DNA of 64,000 nt from Citrobacter sp. Cu233 (GCF_030332225.1 NZ_JAOWIF010000033.1:248001-312000); one strand, 5' to 3'. Positions 11,640 to 21,608 are shown, numbered from the stretch's first letter. The notes: generated from the sequence alone by a model not told the origin. Numbers and translations: made by a program.

Positions 11640-11721
11640 GTAGGCCGGATAAGGCGGTTAATACCGCCATCCGGCAAGGTCATCATGCCCGATGGCGCTG
11701 CGCTTATCTGGCCCGGCGGCC
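11640..11721. repeat. BIME: two REP hairpins after parE
   Basis: GTAGGCCGGATAAGGCG and CGCCATCCGGC form the first REP unit; CCCGATGGCGCTGCGC and TCTGGCCCGGCGGCC form a second unit. It sits between the convergent parE and ygiN ends, the usual place for such elements. Confidence 0.8.
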
Positions 11722-11732
11722 ATGACGATAGC

Positions 11733-12047
11733 TTAAATACCCGACTCCAGAATACGAATATTCATGTCCAGCACGTCACCTTTAACGGCTTCGCTGTAGG
11801 CTTTCATATGCGGGGTCTGCAAATGCGCTTCAAGATGCGCGATGCTTTCCCACTGTTCAACCATCACGATTGAGTCTGGTGCTGTGGTCTGAAAACTTAC
11901 ACCCGCAGCATGATCCACCATCGGCGCATAGCCGTGGCAGCCTTCTTCCTTCAGTACGGTCGGAACGATTTTAGCAAACTGATCCAGCACCGCCTGGCGG
12001 TGATGTTGACCTGGACGTGTACGGATTTCTGCAATAACAGTAAGCAT
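11733..12047 (-). CDS. ygiN: Quinol monooxygenase YgiN
   Basis: 104-residue ABM-fold protein. The E. coli enzyme oxidises menadiol to menadione and forms a redox cycle with MdaB, encoded immediately upstream. The pattern MLTVIAEIRTRPGQHHRQAVL and the VEQWESIAHLEAHLQTPH segment are typical of the family. The start at 12047 follows AAGGAG. The 30-base gap after mdaB indicates one transcript. Confidence 0.96.
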   Translation of the reverse strand: MLTVIAEIRTRPGQHHRQAVLDQFAKIVPTVLKEEGCHGYAPMVDHAAGVSFQTTAPDSIVMVEQWESIAHLEAHLQTPHMKAYSEAVKGDVLDMNIRILESGI

Positions 12048-12077
12048 GATTAACTCCTTCTAATTCCAGGTGACTAG

Positions 12078-12659
12078 TTAACCAAAAATCTCGGTCAGAT
12101 GCTTGCGATATTCTGCGATATAACGCGGAACATCTGGCATTTTAATCACGTCATTGGTGATAAACGTCGGCAGCGCTTCCATTCCCAGGAACTGATTTGC
12201 TTTATGGAACGGCAGATACACGCCATCAACTCCAACACCATGGAAGAATTGGTCTTTTTCAGTGAAGGCTTCCATTGGCGCGTTCCAGGTCAGGGACAGC
12301 ATGTATTTTTTGCCCTGAATCAGCCCGCCGGAACCGTATTTTTTAGAGGCATCTGAACGTGTACGACCATCGCTGGCATACAGCGTACCGTGACCTTCGG
12401 TAAACACATCATCGATGTATTTTTTCACCGTCCACGGTGCACCCATCCACCAGCCCGGCATTTGCCAGATAACCACATCAGCCCAGACGAAGTTCTGCAC
12501 TTCAGTTTTAATGTCGTAATCGCCATCTGCACGCACGATTTTAACATCATGCCCGAGGTCGCGCAGGAGGCCATCCGCGACCTCGGTCAGGGTGTCGTTT
12601 AACTGACCGTTAGAGTGAGCGAATTTTTTCGCACCATTGATAATCAGAATGTTGCTCAT
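12078..12659 (-). CDS. mdaB: NADPH:quinone reductase MdaB
   Basis: 193-residue FAD-containing flavodoxin-fold quinone reductase performing two-electron reduction of quinones, avoiding semiquinone radicals. It begins MSNILIINGAKKFAHSNGQL, the flavin phosphate-binding region, and includes WQMPGWWMGAPW and the GSGGLIQGKKYMLS segment. The ribosome site GAGG precedes ATG 12659. It is in an operon with ygiN. An upstream palindrome at 12745-12763 may be an operator. Confidence 0.96.
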   Translation of the reverse strand: MSNILIINGAKKFAHSNGQLNDTLTEVADGLLRDLGHDVKIVRADGDYDIKTEVQNFVWADVVIWQMPGWWMGAPWTVKKYIDDVFTEGHGTLYASDGRTRSDASKKYGSGGLIQGKKYMLSLTWNAPMEAFTEKDQFFHGVGVDGVYLPFHKANQFLGMEALPTFITNDVIKMPDVPRYIAEYRKHLTEIFG

Positions 12660-12744
12660 TTTGTGTCCTCAAGGAAATGCGTTTGAGGACGATTTTACCC
12701 CCACGGGCGGTGCGGTGAAATTAGCAAAATGTGCAAAGTCTTTT

Positions 12745-12763
12745 GCATTATTAGCAATAATGC
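12745..12763. promoter_or_regulatory. Palindrome upstream of mdaB
   Basis: GCATTATT-AGC-AATAATGC is a perfect 8-base inverted repeat about 86 bases upstream of mdaB and just past the qseC stop. A second imperfect pair, GCAAAA with TTTTGC, lies beside it. Either could be a repressor or LysR-type site for mdaB-ygiN; no regulator is assigned. Confidence 0.4.
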
Positions 12764-12768
12764 GGTCT

Positions 12769-14118
12769 TTACCAGCTGATTTTGGCCTCAAACCCACCTT
12801 CCGGGGCATTACCAAACGAGGCAGACATCCCGTGTAAGGTCGCTATACGACGAACGATCGACAGGCCCAGACCACTGCCGGTAACGCTTTGTCCCGGCGG
12901 ACGATAAAAGCGTTCACCAATGTGCGTCAGGACTTCCGGTGCAACGCCCGGACCGTTATCGTTGACGCTAAAATAGCGGGAGTTAAGCGTCACCTCTACA
13001 ATGCTACCCTGCGGGCTATAGCGAATCGCATTATCGAGCAGATTCCGCACCATCAGGCTGAGTAACAATGGTTGTCCCATGCGCGTGATATCGTGGGCGT
13101 TAATCTGTAAACGAACATCAATATGTGCCTGTTGCGCCGGGTGATAGATATCCATTACTGCGGATTGCAGTAGTTCTTCCAGCGAGATATCAGCCACGTC
13201 CTGAAGGTTGTCGAGGGAGTCGAGTCGTGACAGCGTCAGCAACTGATCCACCAGCCGCGTAGCGCGTTCGATCCCCGCGTGTAGCTGCACCAGCGCTTTT
13301 TCCCGTGTTTGCGGATCATCATCTGATAGCTGAACCACTTCTGTTTGCACTCGCAGCGCAGTTAATGGGCTGCGTAGCTCATGGGCAGCGTCAGAAGTAA
13401 AGCGCCGTTCGCGTACCATCATGGAATGTGTACGGATAAAAAGCTGATTGAGCGATTCGACCAGTGGACGCACTTCGCTTGGTACGCCTTTGGGGTCGAG
13501 GGGGTCTTCTGATTCGGGTGAGCGCCAGCGCAGGGCCTGGGCCAGTTTTTTCAACGGCCTGAGTTCACGACTGAGCATAACCACCAGGATCAGCAGCATC
13601 AGCGGGAGAGCAACCAGCCACGGGGTGAGTTGGGCGCTTACTATCGCCAACGCCATGTCTTCCCGATATTCCCACTCCTGACCAACGACTATACGGTATT
13701 TGCCATCCGCAGAATTCAGCCACAGAAACCGCCACGAGTCATTGTCACCGTTAAGTTGGCCGTTACTAAAGCCTTCCCGGCTGTAGCTGTAGGGAATGTC
13801 CCGACCGTTGTCGCCATCGTGCAGCACCATTTTCCCATCGGTGGAATAGATAGCAAACGCCAGCGCATCGTCGTCAATATGGCCGTGCTTCAGCTTCTTT
13901 GGCGTACCGGCCATATTGTGTGAAGCAGTAACGTCGCTGATATCCAGTGTGCTTAGCCGTTTGGCGAACAGCATTAACTGAGTATCAAACAGTTCATCCA
14001 CATTGTCAGTTGTCTGCTTCCAGGCCACGAAACTGGAGATAGCCCAGGTTATAGAGGCCAGAAAAAGAAAAATAAGCGTTAGTCTGACGCGCAGGCTGAG
14101 GCGTTGTGTGAGTTTCAT
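12769..14118 (-). CDS. qseC: Sensor histidine kinase QseC
   Basis: Inner-membrane sensor of the QseBC (PreBA) system, reported to respond to autoinducer-3 and catecholamines. 449 residues. Transmembrane helix 1 is near residues 12-33 and helix 2 near 157-180, flanking a periplasmic sensing domain. The HAMP region is followed by the phosphorylated histidine in [15 protein letters not shown] (about residue 246). The ATP domain shows [17 protein letters not shown] and GSGLGLSIV. It starts within the qseB stop (four-base overlap). Confidence 0.97.
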   Translation of the reverse strand: MKLTQRLSLRVRLTLIFLFLASITWAISSFVAWKQTTDNVDELFDTQLMLFAKRLSTLDISDVTASHNMAGTPKKLKHGHIDDDALAFAIYSTDGKMVLHDGDNGRDIPYSYSREGFSNGQLNGDNDSWRFLWLNSADGKYRIVVGQEWEYREDMALAIVSAQLTPWLVALPLMLLILVVMLSRELRPLKKLAQALRWRSPESEDPLDPKGVPSEVRPLVESLNQLFIRTHSMMVRERRFTSDAAHELRSPLTALRVQTEVVQLSDDDPQTREKALVQLHAGIERATRLVDQLLTLSRLDSLDNLQDVADISLEELLQSAVMDIYHPAQQAHIDVRLQINAHDITRMGQPLLLSLMVRNLLDNAIRYSPQGSIVEVTLNSRYFSVNDNGPGVAPEVLTHIGERFYRPPGQSVTGSGLGLSIVRRIATLHGMSASFGNAPEGGFEAKISW

Positions 14119-14774
14119 GCGTCACCCAGGGTGTAGCCAATACCATGTACCGTGCGGATAAAGTCGCTGCCGAGCTTACGGCGTAAGTGGTGGACGTGCA
14201 CTTCAACGGCGTTGCTGGAGACGTTTTCGTCCCAGTTATACAGTTTTTCTTCGATCAGTTTGCGGGGCAGCACGCGGCCTTTATTACGCATCAGTAGTTC
14301 CAGTAGGGCGAACTCTTTGGGTTTGAGTGACAAAGGTTCACCTGCGACTGTCGCGACCAGTGCACCGGGATCAAGCGAGACCTGACCATGGCTCAGAATG
14401 TTACTGGCCTGGCCGCTGGCGCGGCGTACCAATGCTTCCAGTCTGGCGGCAACCTCGATGAGTGCAAAGGGTTTGCACAGATAGTCATCCGCGCCCAGGC
14501 GCAGGCCTTCAACGCGTTCTGTCAGCGCATCCCGAGCCGTCAGAATCAGCACAGGCTCTTGCTTACCTTTTGCCCGCCATTCGCGCAGGATATCGCGCCC
14601 GTCGATACCCGGCAGGGTCAGGTCAAGGATTACCGCATCATAAGGGGCGCTGTACAGCGCTTCTTTTCCCTGACGACCTTCGGTAAACCAGTCGATGCTG
14701 AAACCCATTTTACTCAGACCTGTTTTAAGGCCATCGCCAATCAACGTGTCATCTTCGATCAGTAAAATACGCAT
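14115..14774 (-). CDS. qseB: Response regulator QseB (OmpR family)
   Basis: 219-residue DNA-binding response regulator. Receiver domain residues are visible: the acidic pair in IEDDTLIG, the phosphorylated aspartate in [12 protein letters not shown] (about residue 51), and the switch lysine in LCKPFALIE. The C-terminal winged helix ends in [10 protein letters not shown] and [12 protein letters not shown]. It overlaps qseC by four bases and is divergent from ygiW. Confidence 0.98.
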   Translation of the reverse strand: MRILLIEDDTLIGDGLKTGLSKMGFSIDWFTEGRQGKEALYSAPYDAVILDLTLPGIDGRDILREWRAKGKQEPVLILTARDALTERVEGLRLGADDYLCKPFALIEVAARLEALVRRASGQASNILSHGQVSLDPGALVATVAGEPLSLKPKEFALLELLMRNKGRVLPRKLIEEKLYNWDENVSSNAVEVHVHHLRRKLGSDFIRTVHGIGYTLGDA

Positions 14775-14860
14775 ATGTTCTTCCCTGCGATAACGCTCTT
14801 TGCCGACAGTAAACCTTGCGACAACAGTCTCTGTACAGCAAAAAAAGTATCTTTTTTTGT

Positions 14861-14877
14861 CTTAAGAACTTGTTAAG
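14861..14877 (+). promoter_or_regulatory. PmrA/QseB-type box between qseB and ygiW
   Basis: CTTAAG-AACTT-GTTAAG is two hexamers separated by five bases, differing from the PmrA consensus CTTAAG-N5-CTTAAG at one half-site position. It lies about 50 bases before ygiW and 87 before qseB, on the shared promoter. PmrA cross-control of qseBC is established in E. coli and Salmonella; that this box is used here is inference. Confidence 0.65.
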
Positions 14878-14926
14878 GATTAACTTATTAAATAGTCGTA
14901 AACCAACATGAAAGGGAGACATGACG

Positions 14927-15322
14927 ATGAAAAAATTAGCTGCAATGGTTGCCGTAATGGCACTGTGTTCCGCACCTGTTTTTGCCGCACAGCAGGGCGG
15001 CTTCTCTGGACCTACGACGACGACGCAAAGTCAAAATGGCGGGTTTACTGGCCCGAACGGTAGCAGCACGACGGTAGAAAGCGCCAAATCACTGCGTGAT
15101 GACACCTGGGTCACGTTACGCGGGAATATCGTTGAACGTATTTCTGACGATCTGTACCTGTTTAAGGATGCCACTGGCACGGTTAATGTGGATATCGATC
15201 ATAAACGCTGGAACGGCGTAACCGTCGGCCCGCAGGATACGGTTGAAATTCAGGGTGAAGTGGATAAAGACTGGAACTCCGTTGAAATCGACGTGAAACA
15301 GATTACCAAAGTTGCTAAGTAA
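14927..15322 (+). CDS. ygiW: Periplasmic BOF-fold stress protein YgiW (VisP)
   Basis: 131-residue exported OB-fold (BOF/DUF388) protein implicated in peroxide, cadmium and acid stress in E. coli and in lysozyme resistance as VisP in Salmonella. The signal peptide covers about residues 1-21, ending at VFA-AQQ. The OB-fold segment includes WVTLRGNIVERISDDLYLF and NVDIDHKRWNGV. I start at ATG 14927 because the ATG two codons earlier is too close to the GGGAG site. It is divergent from qseBC and often coregulated with it. Confidence 0.95.
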   Translation: MKKLAAMVAVMALCSAPVFAAQQGGFSGPTTTTQSQNGGFTGPNGSSTTVESAKSLRDDTWVTLRGNIVERISDDLYLFKDATGTVNVDIDHKRWNGVTVGPQDTVEIQGEVDKDWNSVEIDVKQITKVAK

Positions 15323-15330
15323 TCCCCATC

Positions 15331-15358
15331 AGGGCCGCATTCGCGGCCCTTTTCTTTG
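15331..15358 (+). terminator. Rho-independent terminator after ygiW
   Basis: AGGGCCGC-ATTC-GCGGCCCT, a perfect 8-bp GC-rich stem, is followed by TTTTCTTT. It lies nine bases past the ygiW stop, so ygiW is monocistronic and parC has its own promoter in the next 80 bases. Confidence 0.9.
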
Positions 15359-15439
15359 TGACTCAACACGCCAGATAGGGTAGTATCTGCGGCAATATTG
15401 CCCTTCAATAGACGGGTATAAGTTGAGGAACCACGATTA

Positions 15440-17698
15440 ATGAGCGATATGGCAGAGCGCCTTGCGCTGCATGAATTCACGGAAAACGCCTATCTGAACT
15501 ACTCCATGTACGTCATCATGGACAGGGCGTTGCCGTTTATTGGTGATGGTCTGAAACCTGTTCAGCGTCGCATCGTTTACGCGATGTCCGAACTGGGGCT
15601 GAACGCCAGCGCCAAGTTTAAAAAATCAGCCCGTACTGTCGGTGACGTGCTGGGTAAATACCATCCGCACGGCGACAGCGCCTGCTATGAGGCGATGGTG
15701 CTGATGGCCCAGCCCTTCTCTTACCGTTATCCGCTGGTTGACGGGCAGGGGAACTGGGGGGCACCGGACGATCCGAAATCCTTTGCCGCGATGCGTTACA
15801 CGGAATCCCGTCTGTCGAAATATGCGGAAGTCCTGCTGGGTGAACTTGGTCAGGGAACGTCGGATTGGGTGCCAAACTTCGACGGCACCATGCAGGAGCC
15901 GAAAATGCTGCCTGCGCGTCTGCCGAATATTCTGCTGAACGGTACGACCGGTATTGCTGTGGGAATGGCGACGGATATTCCACCGCATAACCTGCGTGAA
16001 GTGGCCAAAGCGGCAATTACGCTGATTGAACAGCCGAAAACGACGTTGGATCAGCTGCTGGATATCGTACAGGGGCCGGATTACCCGACCGAAGCAGAGA
16101 TCATTACTTCGCGTGCGGAGATTCGTAAGATATACGAAAACGGACGCGGTTCCGTACGCATGCGTGCGGTATGGACGAAAGAAGACGGCGCGGTGGTGAT
16201 TTCCGCGCTGCCGCACCAGGTCTCCGGCGCAAAGGTGCTGGAGCAGATTGCGGCTCAAATGCGCAATAAAAAGCTGCCAATGGTAGACGATCTGCGCGAT
16301 GAATCGGATCACGAAAACCCGACTCGTCTGGTGATTGTCCCGCGGTCGAATCGCGTGGATATGGAACAGGTGATGAACCATCTGTTTGCCACTACCGATC
16401 TGGAAAAAAGCTATCGCATTAACCTGAACATGATTGGCCTCGACGGTCGTCCGGCAGTTAAAAACCTACTGGAGATCCTCACCGAGTGGCTGACGTTCCG
16501 TCGTGATACCGTGCGCCGTCGCCTGAACTATCGCCTGGAGAAAGTCCTCAAGCGCCTGCACATTCTTGAAGGTTTACTGATAGCGTTCCTCAATATTGAC
16601 GAAGTCATTGAAATTATTCGTCATGAAGATGAGCCTAAACCCGAGCTGATGTCGCGGTTTGGTATTTCAGAAACCCAGGCGGAAGCCATTCTTGAGCTGA
16701 AATTACGTCACCTTGCCAAACTGGAAGAGATGAAAATCCGCGGTGAGCAGGACGAACTGGCTAAAGAGCGCGATCAACTGCAGGGCATTCTGGCCTCTGA
16801 ACGCAAAATGAGTAACCTGCTGAAGAAAGAACTGCAGGCTGATGCGGATGCCTATGGCGACGATCGCCGTTCTCCATTGCAGGAGCGTGAAGAAGCGAAG
16901 GCGATGAGCGAGCACGACATGTTGCCGTCTGAGCCAGTGACCATTGTGCTGTCCCAGAGTGGCTGGGTGCGAAGTGCGAAAGGCCACGATATAGACGCTC
17001 CGGGCTTAAGCTATAAAGCGGGTGATAGCTTTAAATCGGCGGTGAAAGGAAAGAGTAACCAGCCGGTCGTCTTCGTTGACTCAACCGGGCGTAGCTATGC
17101 TATCGACCCGATTACGCTGCCGTCGGCACGGGGTCAGGGGGAGCCGTTGACCGGTAAGCTCACGCTGCCACCGGGCGCGACCGTTGAGCATATGCTGATG
17201 GAAGGCGACGATCAGAAACTGCTTATGGCCTCTGATGCCGGTTACGGTTTTGTCTGCACCTTCAATGACCTCGTCGCGCGTAATCGTGCGGGCAAGGCAT
17301 TGATTACGCTGCCTGAAAACGCGCATGTTATGCCGCCGGTGGTGATTGAAGATGAAACCGATATGCTGCTGGCTATTACCCATGCGGGCCGCATGTTGAT
17401 GTTCCCGGTGAGCGATTTGCCGCAGTTGTCGAAAGGCAAAGGGAACAAGATCATCAACATTCCTTCTGCGGAAGCGGCGAAAGGCGAAGATGGTCTGGCA
17501 CAACTCTACGTGCTGCCGCCGCAAAGCACGCTGACCATCCACGTCGGGAAACGCAAAATTAAACTGCGTCCTGAAGAGCTGCAGAAGGTAACCGGCGAGC
17601 GTGGTCGTCGCGGTACGCTCATGCGCGGTCTGCAACGCATCGACCGTGTTGAGATTGACTCGCCCCGACGTTCCAGTCACGGCGACAGCGAAGAATAA
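15440..17698 (+). CDS. parC: DNA topoisomerase IV subunit A ParC
   Basis: Breakage-reunion subunit of topoisomerase IV. Length 752 residues, as in E. coli. The active tyrosine is Tyr120 in AAMRYTESR. The quinolone-resistance positions Ser80 and Glu84 ([11 protein letters not shown]) carry the susceptible residues. The C-terminal beta-pinwheel repeats run from about residue 495 to 742. In E. coli K-12, ygiS, mqsRA and ygiV lie between parC and ygiW; here they are absent and ygiW is directly upstream. Confidence 0.99.
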   Translation: MSDMAERLALHEFTENAYLNYSMYVIMDRALPFIGDGLKPVQRRIVYAMSELGLNASAKFKKSARTVGDVLGKYHPHGDSACYEAMVLMAQPFSYRYPLVDGQGNWGAPDDPKSFAAMRYTESRLSKYAEVLLGELGQGTSDWVPNFDGTMQEPKMLPARLPNILLNGTTGIAVGMATDIPPHNLREVAKAAITLIEQPKTTLDQLLDIVQGPDYPTEAEIITSRAEIRKIYENGRGSVRMRAVWTKEDGAVVISALPHQVSGAKVLEQIAAQMRNKKLPMVDDLRDESDHENPTRLVIVPRSNRVDMEQVMNHLFATTDLEKSYRINLNMIGLDGRPAVKNLLEILTEWLTFRRDTVRRRLNYRLEKVLKRLHILEGLLIAFLNIDEVIEIIRHEDEPKPELMSRFGISETQAEAILELKLRHLAKLEEMKIRGEQDELAKERDQLQGILASERKMSNLLKKELQADADAYGDDRRSPLQEREEAKAMSEHDMLPSEPVTIVLSQSGWVRSAKGHDIDAPGLSYKAGDSFKSAVKGKSNQPVVFVDSTGRSYAIDPITLPSARGQGEPLTGKLTLPPGATVEHMLMEGDDQKLLMASDAGYGFVCTFNDLVARNRAGKALITLPENAHVMPPVVIEDETDMLLAITHAGRMLMFPVSDLPQLSKGKGNKIINIPSAEAAKGEDGLAQLYVLPPQSTLTIHVGKRKIKLRPEELQKVTGERGRRGTLMRGLQRIDRVEIDSPRRSSHGDSEE

Positions 17699-17710
17699 CG
17701 CCAGCGTCTG

Positions 17711-17746
17711 GCTCTCCCTGTTTTCACACGGGGAGAGCTTGTTTTA
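17711..17746 (+). terminator. Rho-independent terminator after parC
   Basis: GCTCTCCC at 17711 pairs with GGGAGAGC at 17731, followed by TTGTTTT. It starts 12 bases past the parC stop and separates parC from plsC. Confidence 0.88.
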
Positions 17747-17894
17747 AAAAATCCCGTGAAACCGTTGTTTATTCGTGCGTTGCGATTAACAATACGCTTT
17801 TCCAGAGAGCCGCTCTTAACAATGCCCTAACCTGATGCAGTGTTCGGAATCAGGTGACGTAGAATGCCAGGCTCTTAGGCCTTTAGAGGTTGTT

Positions 17895-18632
17895 ATGCTA
17901 TATATTTTTCGTTTAATTATTACTGTTATTTACTGCATTTTGGTCTGTATTTTCGGTTGCATATACTGTCTGTTCAGCCCAAGAAATCCAAAACACGTTG
18001 CGACGTTCGGCCATATGTTTGGTCGCCTGGCTCCCCTGTATGGCCTGAAGGTCGAGTGTCGCATGCCGCCTGACGCGAAGAACTATGGTAATGCTATCTA
18101 TATTTGTAACCACCAGAATAACTATGACATGGTTACCGCGGCGAATATCGTTCAGCCGCCGACGGTTACAGTAGGTAAAAAAAGCCTGTTATGGATCCCT
18201 TTCTTCGGACAGCTGTACTGGCTCACCGGTAATCTGTTGATCGACAGAAATAACCGCGCCAAAGCGCACAGCACCATTGCGGCGGTTGTGAATCACTTTA
18301 AAAAGCGTCGTATCTCTATCTGGATGTTCCCTGAAGGAACGCGTAGCCGTGGCCGTGGTCTGCTACCGTTTAAAACAGGTGCGTTCCATGCGGCAATTGC
18401 TGCGGGTGTCCCGGTTATCCCTGTTTGCGTTTCAACGACTTCTAATAAGATCAAATTGAACCGGCTGAATAATGGGCTGGCGATTGTAGAGATGCTGCCG
18501 CCCGTGGATATCAGTCATTTTGGTAAAGATCAGGTTCGTGAACTGGCAGCGCATTGCCGCACGCTGATGGAACAAAAAATCGCAGAACTCGATAAAGAAG
18601 TTGCTGAGCGGGAAGCTGCCGGTAAGGTTTAA
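17895..18632 (+). CDS. plsC: 1-acyl-sn-glycerol-3-phosphate acyltransferase PlsC
   Basis: Inner-membrane enzyme making phosphatidic acid, the second acylation of phospholipid synthesis. 245 residues from the ATG at 17895, preceded by AGAGG; this equals the E. coli length. An upstream in-frame ATG at 17835 would add 20 non-conserved residues. Acyltransferase motifs: NHQNNYD (HX4D) and FPEGTRSRG. One N-terminal membrane helix is at about residues 3-27. Confidence 0.97.
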   Translation: MLYIFRLIITVIYCILVCIFGCIYCLFSPRNPKHVATFGHMFGRLAPLYGLKVECRMPPDAKNYGNAIYICNHQNNYDMVTAANIVQPPTVTVGKKSLLWIPFFGQLYWLTGNLLIDRNNRAKAHSTIAAVVNHFKKRRISIWMFPEGTRSRGRGLLPFKTGAFHAAIAAGVPVIPVCVSTTSNKIKLNRLNNGLAIVEMLPPVDISHFGKDQVRELAAHCRTLMEQKIAELDKEVAEREAAGKV

Positions 18633-18703
18633 TTCGCTCATTTCGGGTTTGTTACAGGAAATGATTTCCTGCGTGTTAATCGCCAGTTTTTCATGGAGCT
18701 TAT

Positions 18704-20116
18704 ATGTCATTCAGTCGGCGTCAGTTCATTCAGGCATCGGGGATCGCGCTGTGTGCAGGTGCTGTTCCACTGAAGGCTAATGCTGCCGGTCAGCAACAAC
18801 CGCTACCTGTTCCCCCCCTGCTGGAGTCCCGTCGGGGACAGCCGCTATTTATGACGCTGCAACGTGCGCACTGGTCGTTTACGCCTGGCACACGCGCACC
18901 CGTCTGGGGTGTTAACGGGCGCTACCTGGGGCCGACAATCCGCGTCTGGAAAGGCGATGATGTCAAGCTTATCTACAGCAACCGTCTGGCAGAAAATGTC
19001 TCAATGACCGTTGCCGGATTACAGGTTCCAGGTCCTCTTATGGGCGGGCCGGCGCGTATGATGTCGCCTAATGCGGACTGGGCGCCCGTGCTGCCGATCC
19101 GCCAAAGCGCTGCGACCTTGTGGTATCACGCCAATACGCCAAATCGCACTGCCCAGCAGGTCTATAACGGCCTTGCCGGGATGTGGCTGGTTGAAGATGA
19201 AGTGAGTAAATCACTGCCGATCCCTAACCACTATGGCGTGGATGATTTTCCAGTCATTATTCAGGATAAGCGCCTGGATAACTTCGGTACGCCAGAATAT
19301 AGCGAGCCGGGCAGCGGTGGTTTTGTCGGGGATACTCTTTTGGTCAACGGGGCGCAAAGTCCGTATGTCGAAGTGTCCCGTGGCTGGGTGCGTTTGCGTT
19401 TGCTGAATGCCTCAAACTCGCGTCGTTATCTGCTGAAAATGAGCGATGGCCGTGCGCTGCATGTTATCTCAGGCGATCAGGGGTTTTTACCCGCGCCGGT
19501 TTCGGTGAAGCAGCTATCGCTGGCCCCAGGTGAGCGTCGTGAGATTCTGGTCGATATGACCAACGGTGATGAAGTTTCGATTACCTGCGGCGAGGCGGCC
19601 AGTATTGTTGACAGGATCCGTGGTTTCTTTGAACCTTCCAGTATCCTGATCTCCACGCTGGTACTGACTCTGCGACCAACCGGCCTTCTGCCGCTGGTAA
19701 CGGATAGCCTGCCAATGCGTCTGTTACCCACCGAAATTTTGAGCGGCTCGCCGATTCGCAGCCGTGATATTAGCCTTGATGACGATCCTGGAATCAATGG
19801 CCAACTGTGGGATGTCAATCGCATGGATATCACGGCGCAGCAGGGCTCCTGGGAGCGCTGGACGGTGCGCGCAGATATGCCGCAGTCGTTCCATATTGAA
19901 GGCGTCTCTTTCCTGATCCGTAATGTGAATGGCGCGATGCCGTTCCCGGAAGACCGTGGCTGGAAAGATACCGTCTGGGTTGATGGGCAAGTGGAGTTGC
20001 TGGTCTATTATGGACAGCCTTCCTGGGCGCATTTCCCGTTCTACTTCAACAGCCAGACGCTGGAAATGGCAGACCGTGGTTCTATTGGACAGATGCTGGT
20101 GAACCCGGCGCCGTAA
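18704..20116 (+). CDS. ftsP: Cell division protein FtsP (SufI), multicopper-oxidase fold
   Basis: Periplasmic protein exported by the Tat system that stabilises the divisome under stress. The Tat signal is SRRQFIQASG followed by a hydrophobic stretch ending at NAA. It has three cupredoxin domains, but the copper-binding histidine sets of true multicopper oxidases are missing (for example WYHANTPN has one His), as in E. coli SufI. Length 470 residues. It follows plsC by 71 bases on the same strand, as in E. coli. Confidence 0.96.
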   Translation: MSFSRRQFIQASGIALCAGAVPLKANAAGQQQPLPVPPLLESRRGQPLFMTLQRAHWSFTPGTRAPVWGVNGRYLGPTIRVWKGDDVKLIYSNRLAENVSMTVAGLQVPGPLMGGPARMMSPNADWAPVLPIRQSAATLWYHANTPNRTAQQVYNGLAGMWLVEDEVSKSLPIPNHYGVDDFPVIIQDKRLDNFGTPEYSEPGSGGFVGDTLLVNGAQSPYVEVSRGWVRLRLLNASNSRRYLLKMSDGRALHVISGDQGFLPAPVSVKQLSLAPGERREILVDMTNGDEVSITCGEAASIVDRIRGFFEPSSILISTLVLTLRPTGLLPLVTDSLPMRLLPTEILSGSPIRSRDISLDDDPGINGQLWDVNRMDITAQQGSWERWTVRADMPQSFHIEGVSFLIRNVNGAMPFPEDRGWKDTVWVDGQVELLVYYGQPSWAHFPFYFNSQTLEMADRGSIGQMLVNPAP

Positions 20117-20132
20117 TGCGCCGGGGGTCCCG

Positions 20133-21608
20133 TTACGCCCGCCAGAACATGCGCGAGAACAGGATCAGAATGGGGTAAATCTCCAGACGCCCCATGATCA
20201 TGGCCGCGCACATCAGTAGCTTTGCTTCCTCATTTAAGGTGCCAAATGTCGTGGCGGTGACGCCAAATCCCAGCCCCATATTGTTGATGCAGGCGGCGAC
20301 GGTGGCAAAAGAGGAGAAGAGATCGTAGCCCATCAAATTGAGCGCCCAGATAAAAAAGCTGGTGAACAAAACGTAGAGAAAGAAAAAGCTCCATACCGAA
20401 CGCACCACCCGGTCGCTTACCACACTATTGCCCACTTTGATATTCAGCAGGGCGCGGGGATGCGCGAGCTGGTGTAACTCCTGACGGCACTGCTTGAACA
20501 TAATTAAAAAGCGCAGCACCTTAATCCCCCCGCAAGTCGAACCCACACAACCGCCGAAGAAACTGGCGCTGAGCAGCATAAAGATCGTGTGCGAAGGCCA
20601 CTGCGCGTAATCTGCCGTCGACAGGCCATTATCTGTCAGCATCGAACTGGCCAGAAAAAAAGCATGCACCAGGCTGTCCGTTAATCCGTACATGCCTGCC
20701 CGCCAAACTTGCCAGGTGGCGATCAGAGTGACGACCAGAGCAATAAGCAAAAAGAAACGCAGTTCGGCATTGCGACGAAAGGGCTTGAAGGTCCGCTTCA
20801 CGATAGCAACGTACCAGAGGGTGAAGTTAAACGCAGACAGCAGTGAAAACAGTCCGGCAACTAGCTCAATAGCGTGGCTGTTATAAAAGCCGATGCTCTC
20901 GCTGCGAGTGGAAAATCCGCCGAGAGCGACCGTCGACAGCCCGTGGCATAAGGAATCGAAGAACGACATCCCGGCAGCCCAGTAGGCCAGAGTACAAATA
21001 AGTCCCAAAACGACATAGGTCAGCCACAGCGTGCGTGCGGTATCAGCAAGTCTGGGCGTAAGGCGTTCTTCTTTAAAGGGGCCCGGCATTTCAGACTGAT
21101 ATAGCTTCATGCCGCCAATACCCAGCAGCGGTAATACCGCTACGGCGAGGACAATAACCCCCAGGCCACCAATAAAATTGAGCTGAGCCCGGTAGTACAG
21201 ATACGATTTCGGCATGGCGCTGACGTCGCCAATTACGGTTGCGCCCGTGGTGGTAATCCCGGAAACCCCTTCAAACAGGGCATCCGCAAAAGAGAGGTTT
21301 AAGCCATCGTCCATCCACATCGGCATCGCGCTGATAAACGAAAACAACAGCCAGAACAGAACGATAATGACGAAACCATCCCGTGTTCGCAGTTGAATAC
21401 CCGCATGTTTGGTTGCCAGCCACGCCCCGCCGCCGAGGGTGAAGAAAGTCATAAACGTGCTGAAAAAAGCGAACAAGCTCCGCTCTTTATTTAACAAAGC
21501 GATGGTCATCGGTGGCAGCATAGAAAAGCTGTAGAGAAGAACCAGAAACCCACACAGGTGAACAACAACCCGTAACTGGGAAATATGCAGTGAATCGTTG
21601 AGTCGCAA
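20133..21608 (-). CDS. TrkH/TrkG-family potassium channel subunit (extra paralogue)
   Basis: 491-residue inner-membrane protein with about ten hydrophobic helices and the four pore-loop repeats of TrkH-type K+ transporters: GITTTGATV, STVALGGFST, MLTDNGLSTA and NNMGLGFGV. The TrkH-like stretches GGLGVIVLAVAVLPLLGIGG and GCVGSTCGGIKV are also present. Members work with the NAD-binding TrkA ring. The start is TTG at 21608 behind a GGGGGA site; no better ATG lies nearby. E. coli has no gene here (trkH is elsewhere, trkG is in the Rac prophage), so this is a second copy inserted between ftsP and ygiQ. TrkG-like or a separate clade are both possible. Confidence 0.9.
   Translation of the reverse strand: MRLNDSLHISQLRVVVHLCGFLVLLYSFSMLPPMTIALLNKERSLFAFFSTFMTFFTLGGGAWLATKHAGIQLRTRDGFVIIVLFWLLFSFISAMPMWMDDGLNLSFADALFEGVSGITTTGATVIGDVSAMPKSYLYYRAQLNFIGGLGVIVLAVAVLPLLGIGGMKLYQSEMPGPFKEERLTPRLADTARTLWLTYVVLGLICTLAYWAAGMSFFDSLCHGLSTVALGGFSTRSESIGFYNSHAIELVAGLFSLLSAFNFTLWYVAIVKRTFKPFRRNAELRFFLLIALVVTLIATWQVWRAGMYGLTDSLVHAFFLASSMLTDNGLSTADYAQWPSHTIFMLLSASFFGGCVGSTCGGIKVLRFLIMFKQCRQELHQLAHPRALLNIKVGNSVVSDRVVRSVWSFFFLYVLFTSFFIWALNLMGYDLFSSFATVAACINNMGLGFGVTATTFGTLNEEAKLLMCAAMIMGRLEIYPILILFSRMFWRA

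Noticed and set aside
15626-16381. 251-codon frame antisense to parC
   Set aside because: Opposite the conserved breakage-reunion domain; His/Arg-rich shadow translation without any motif.
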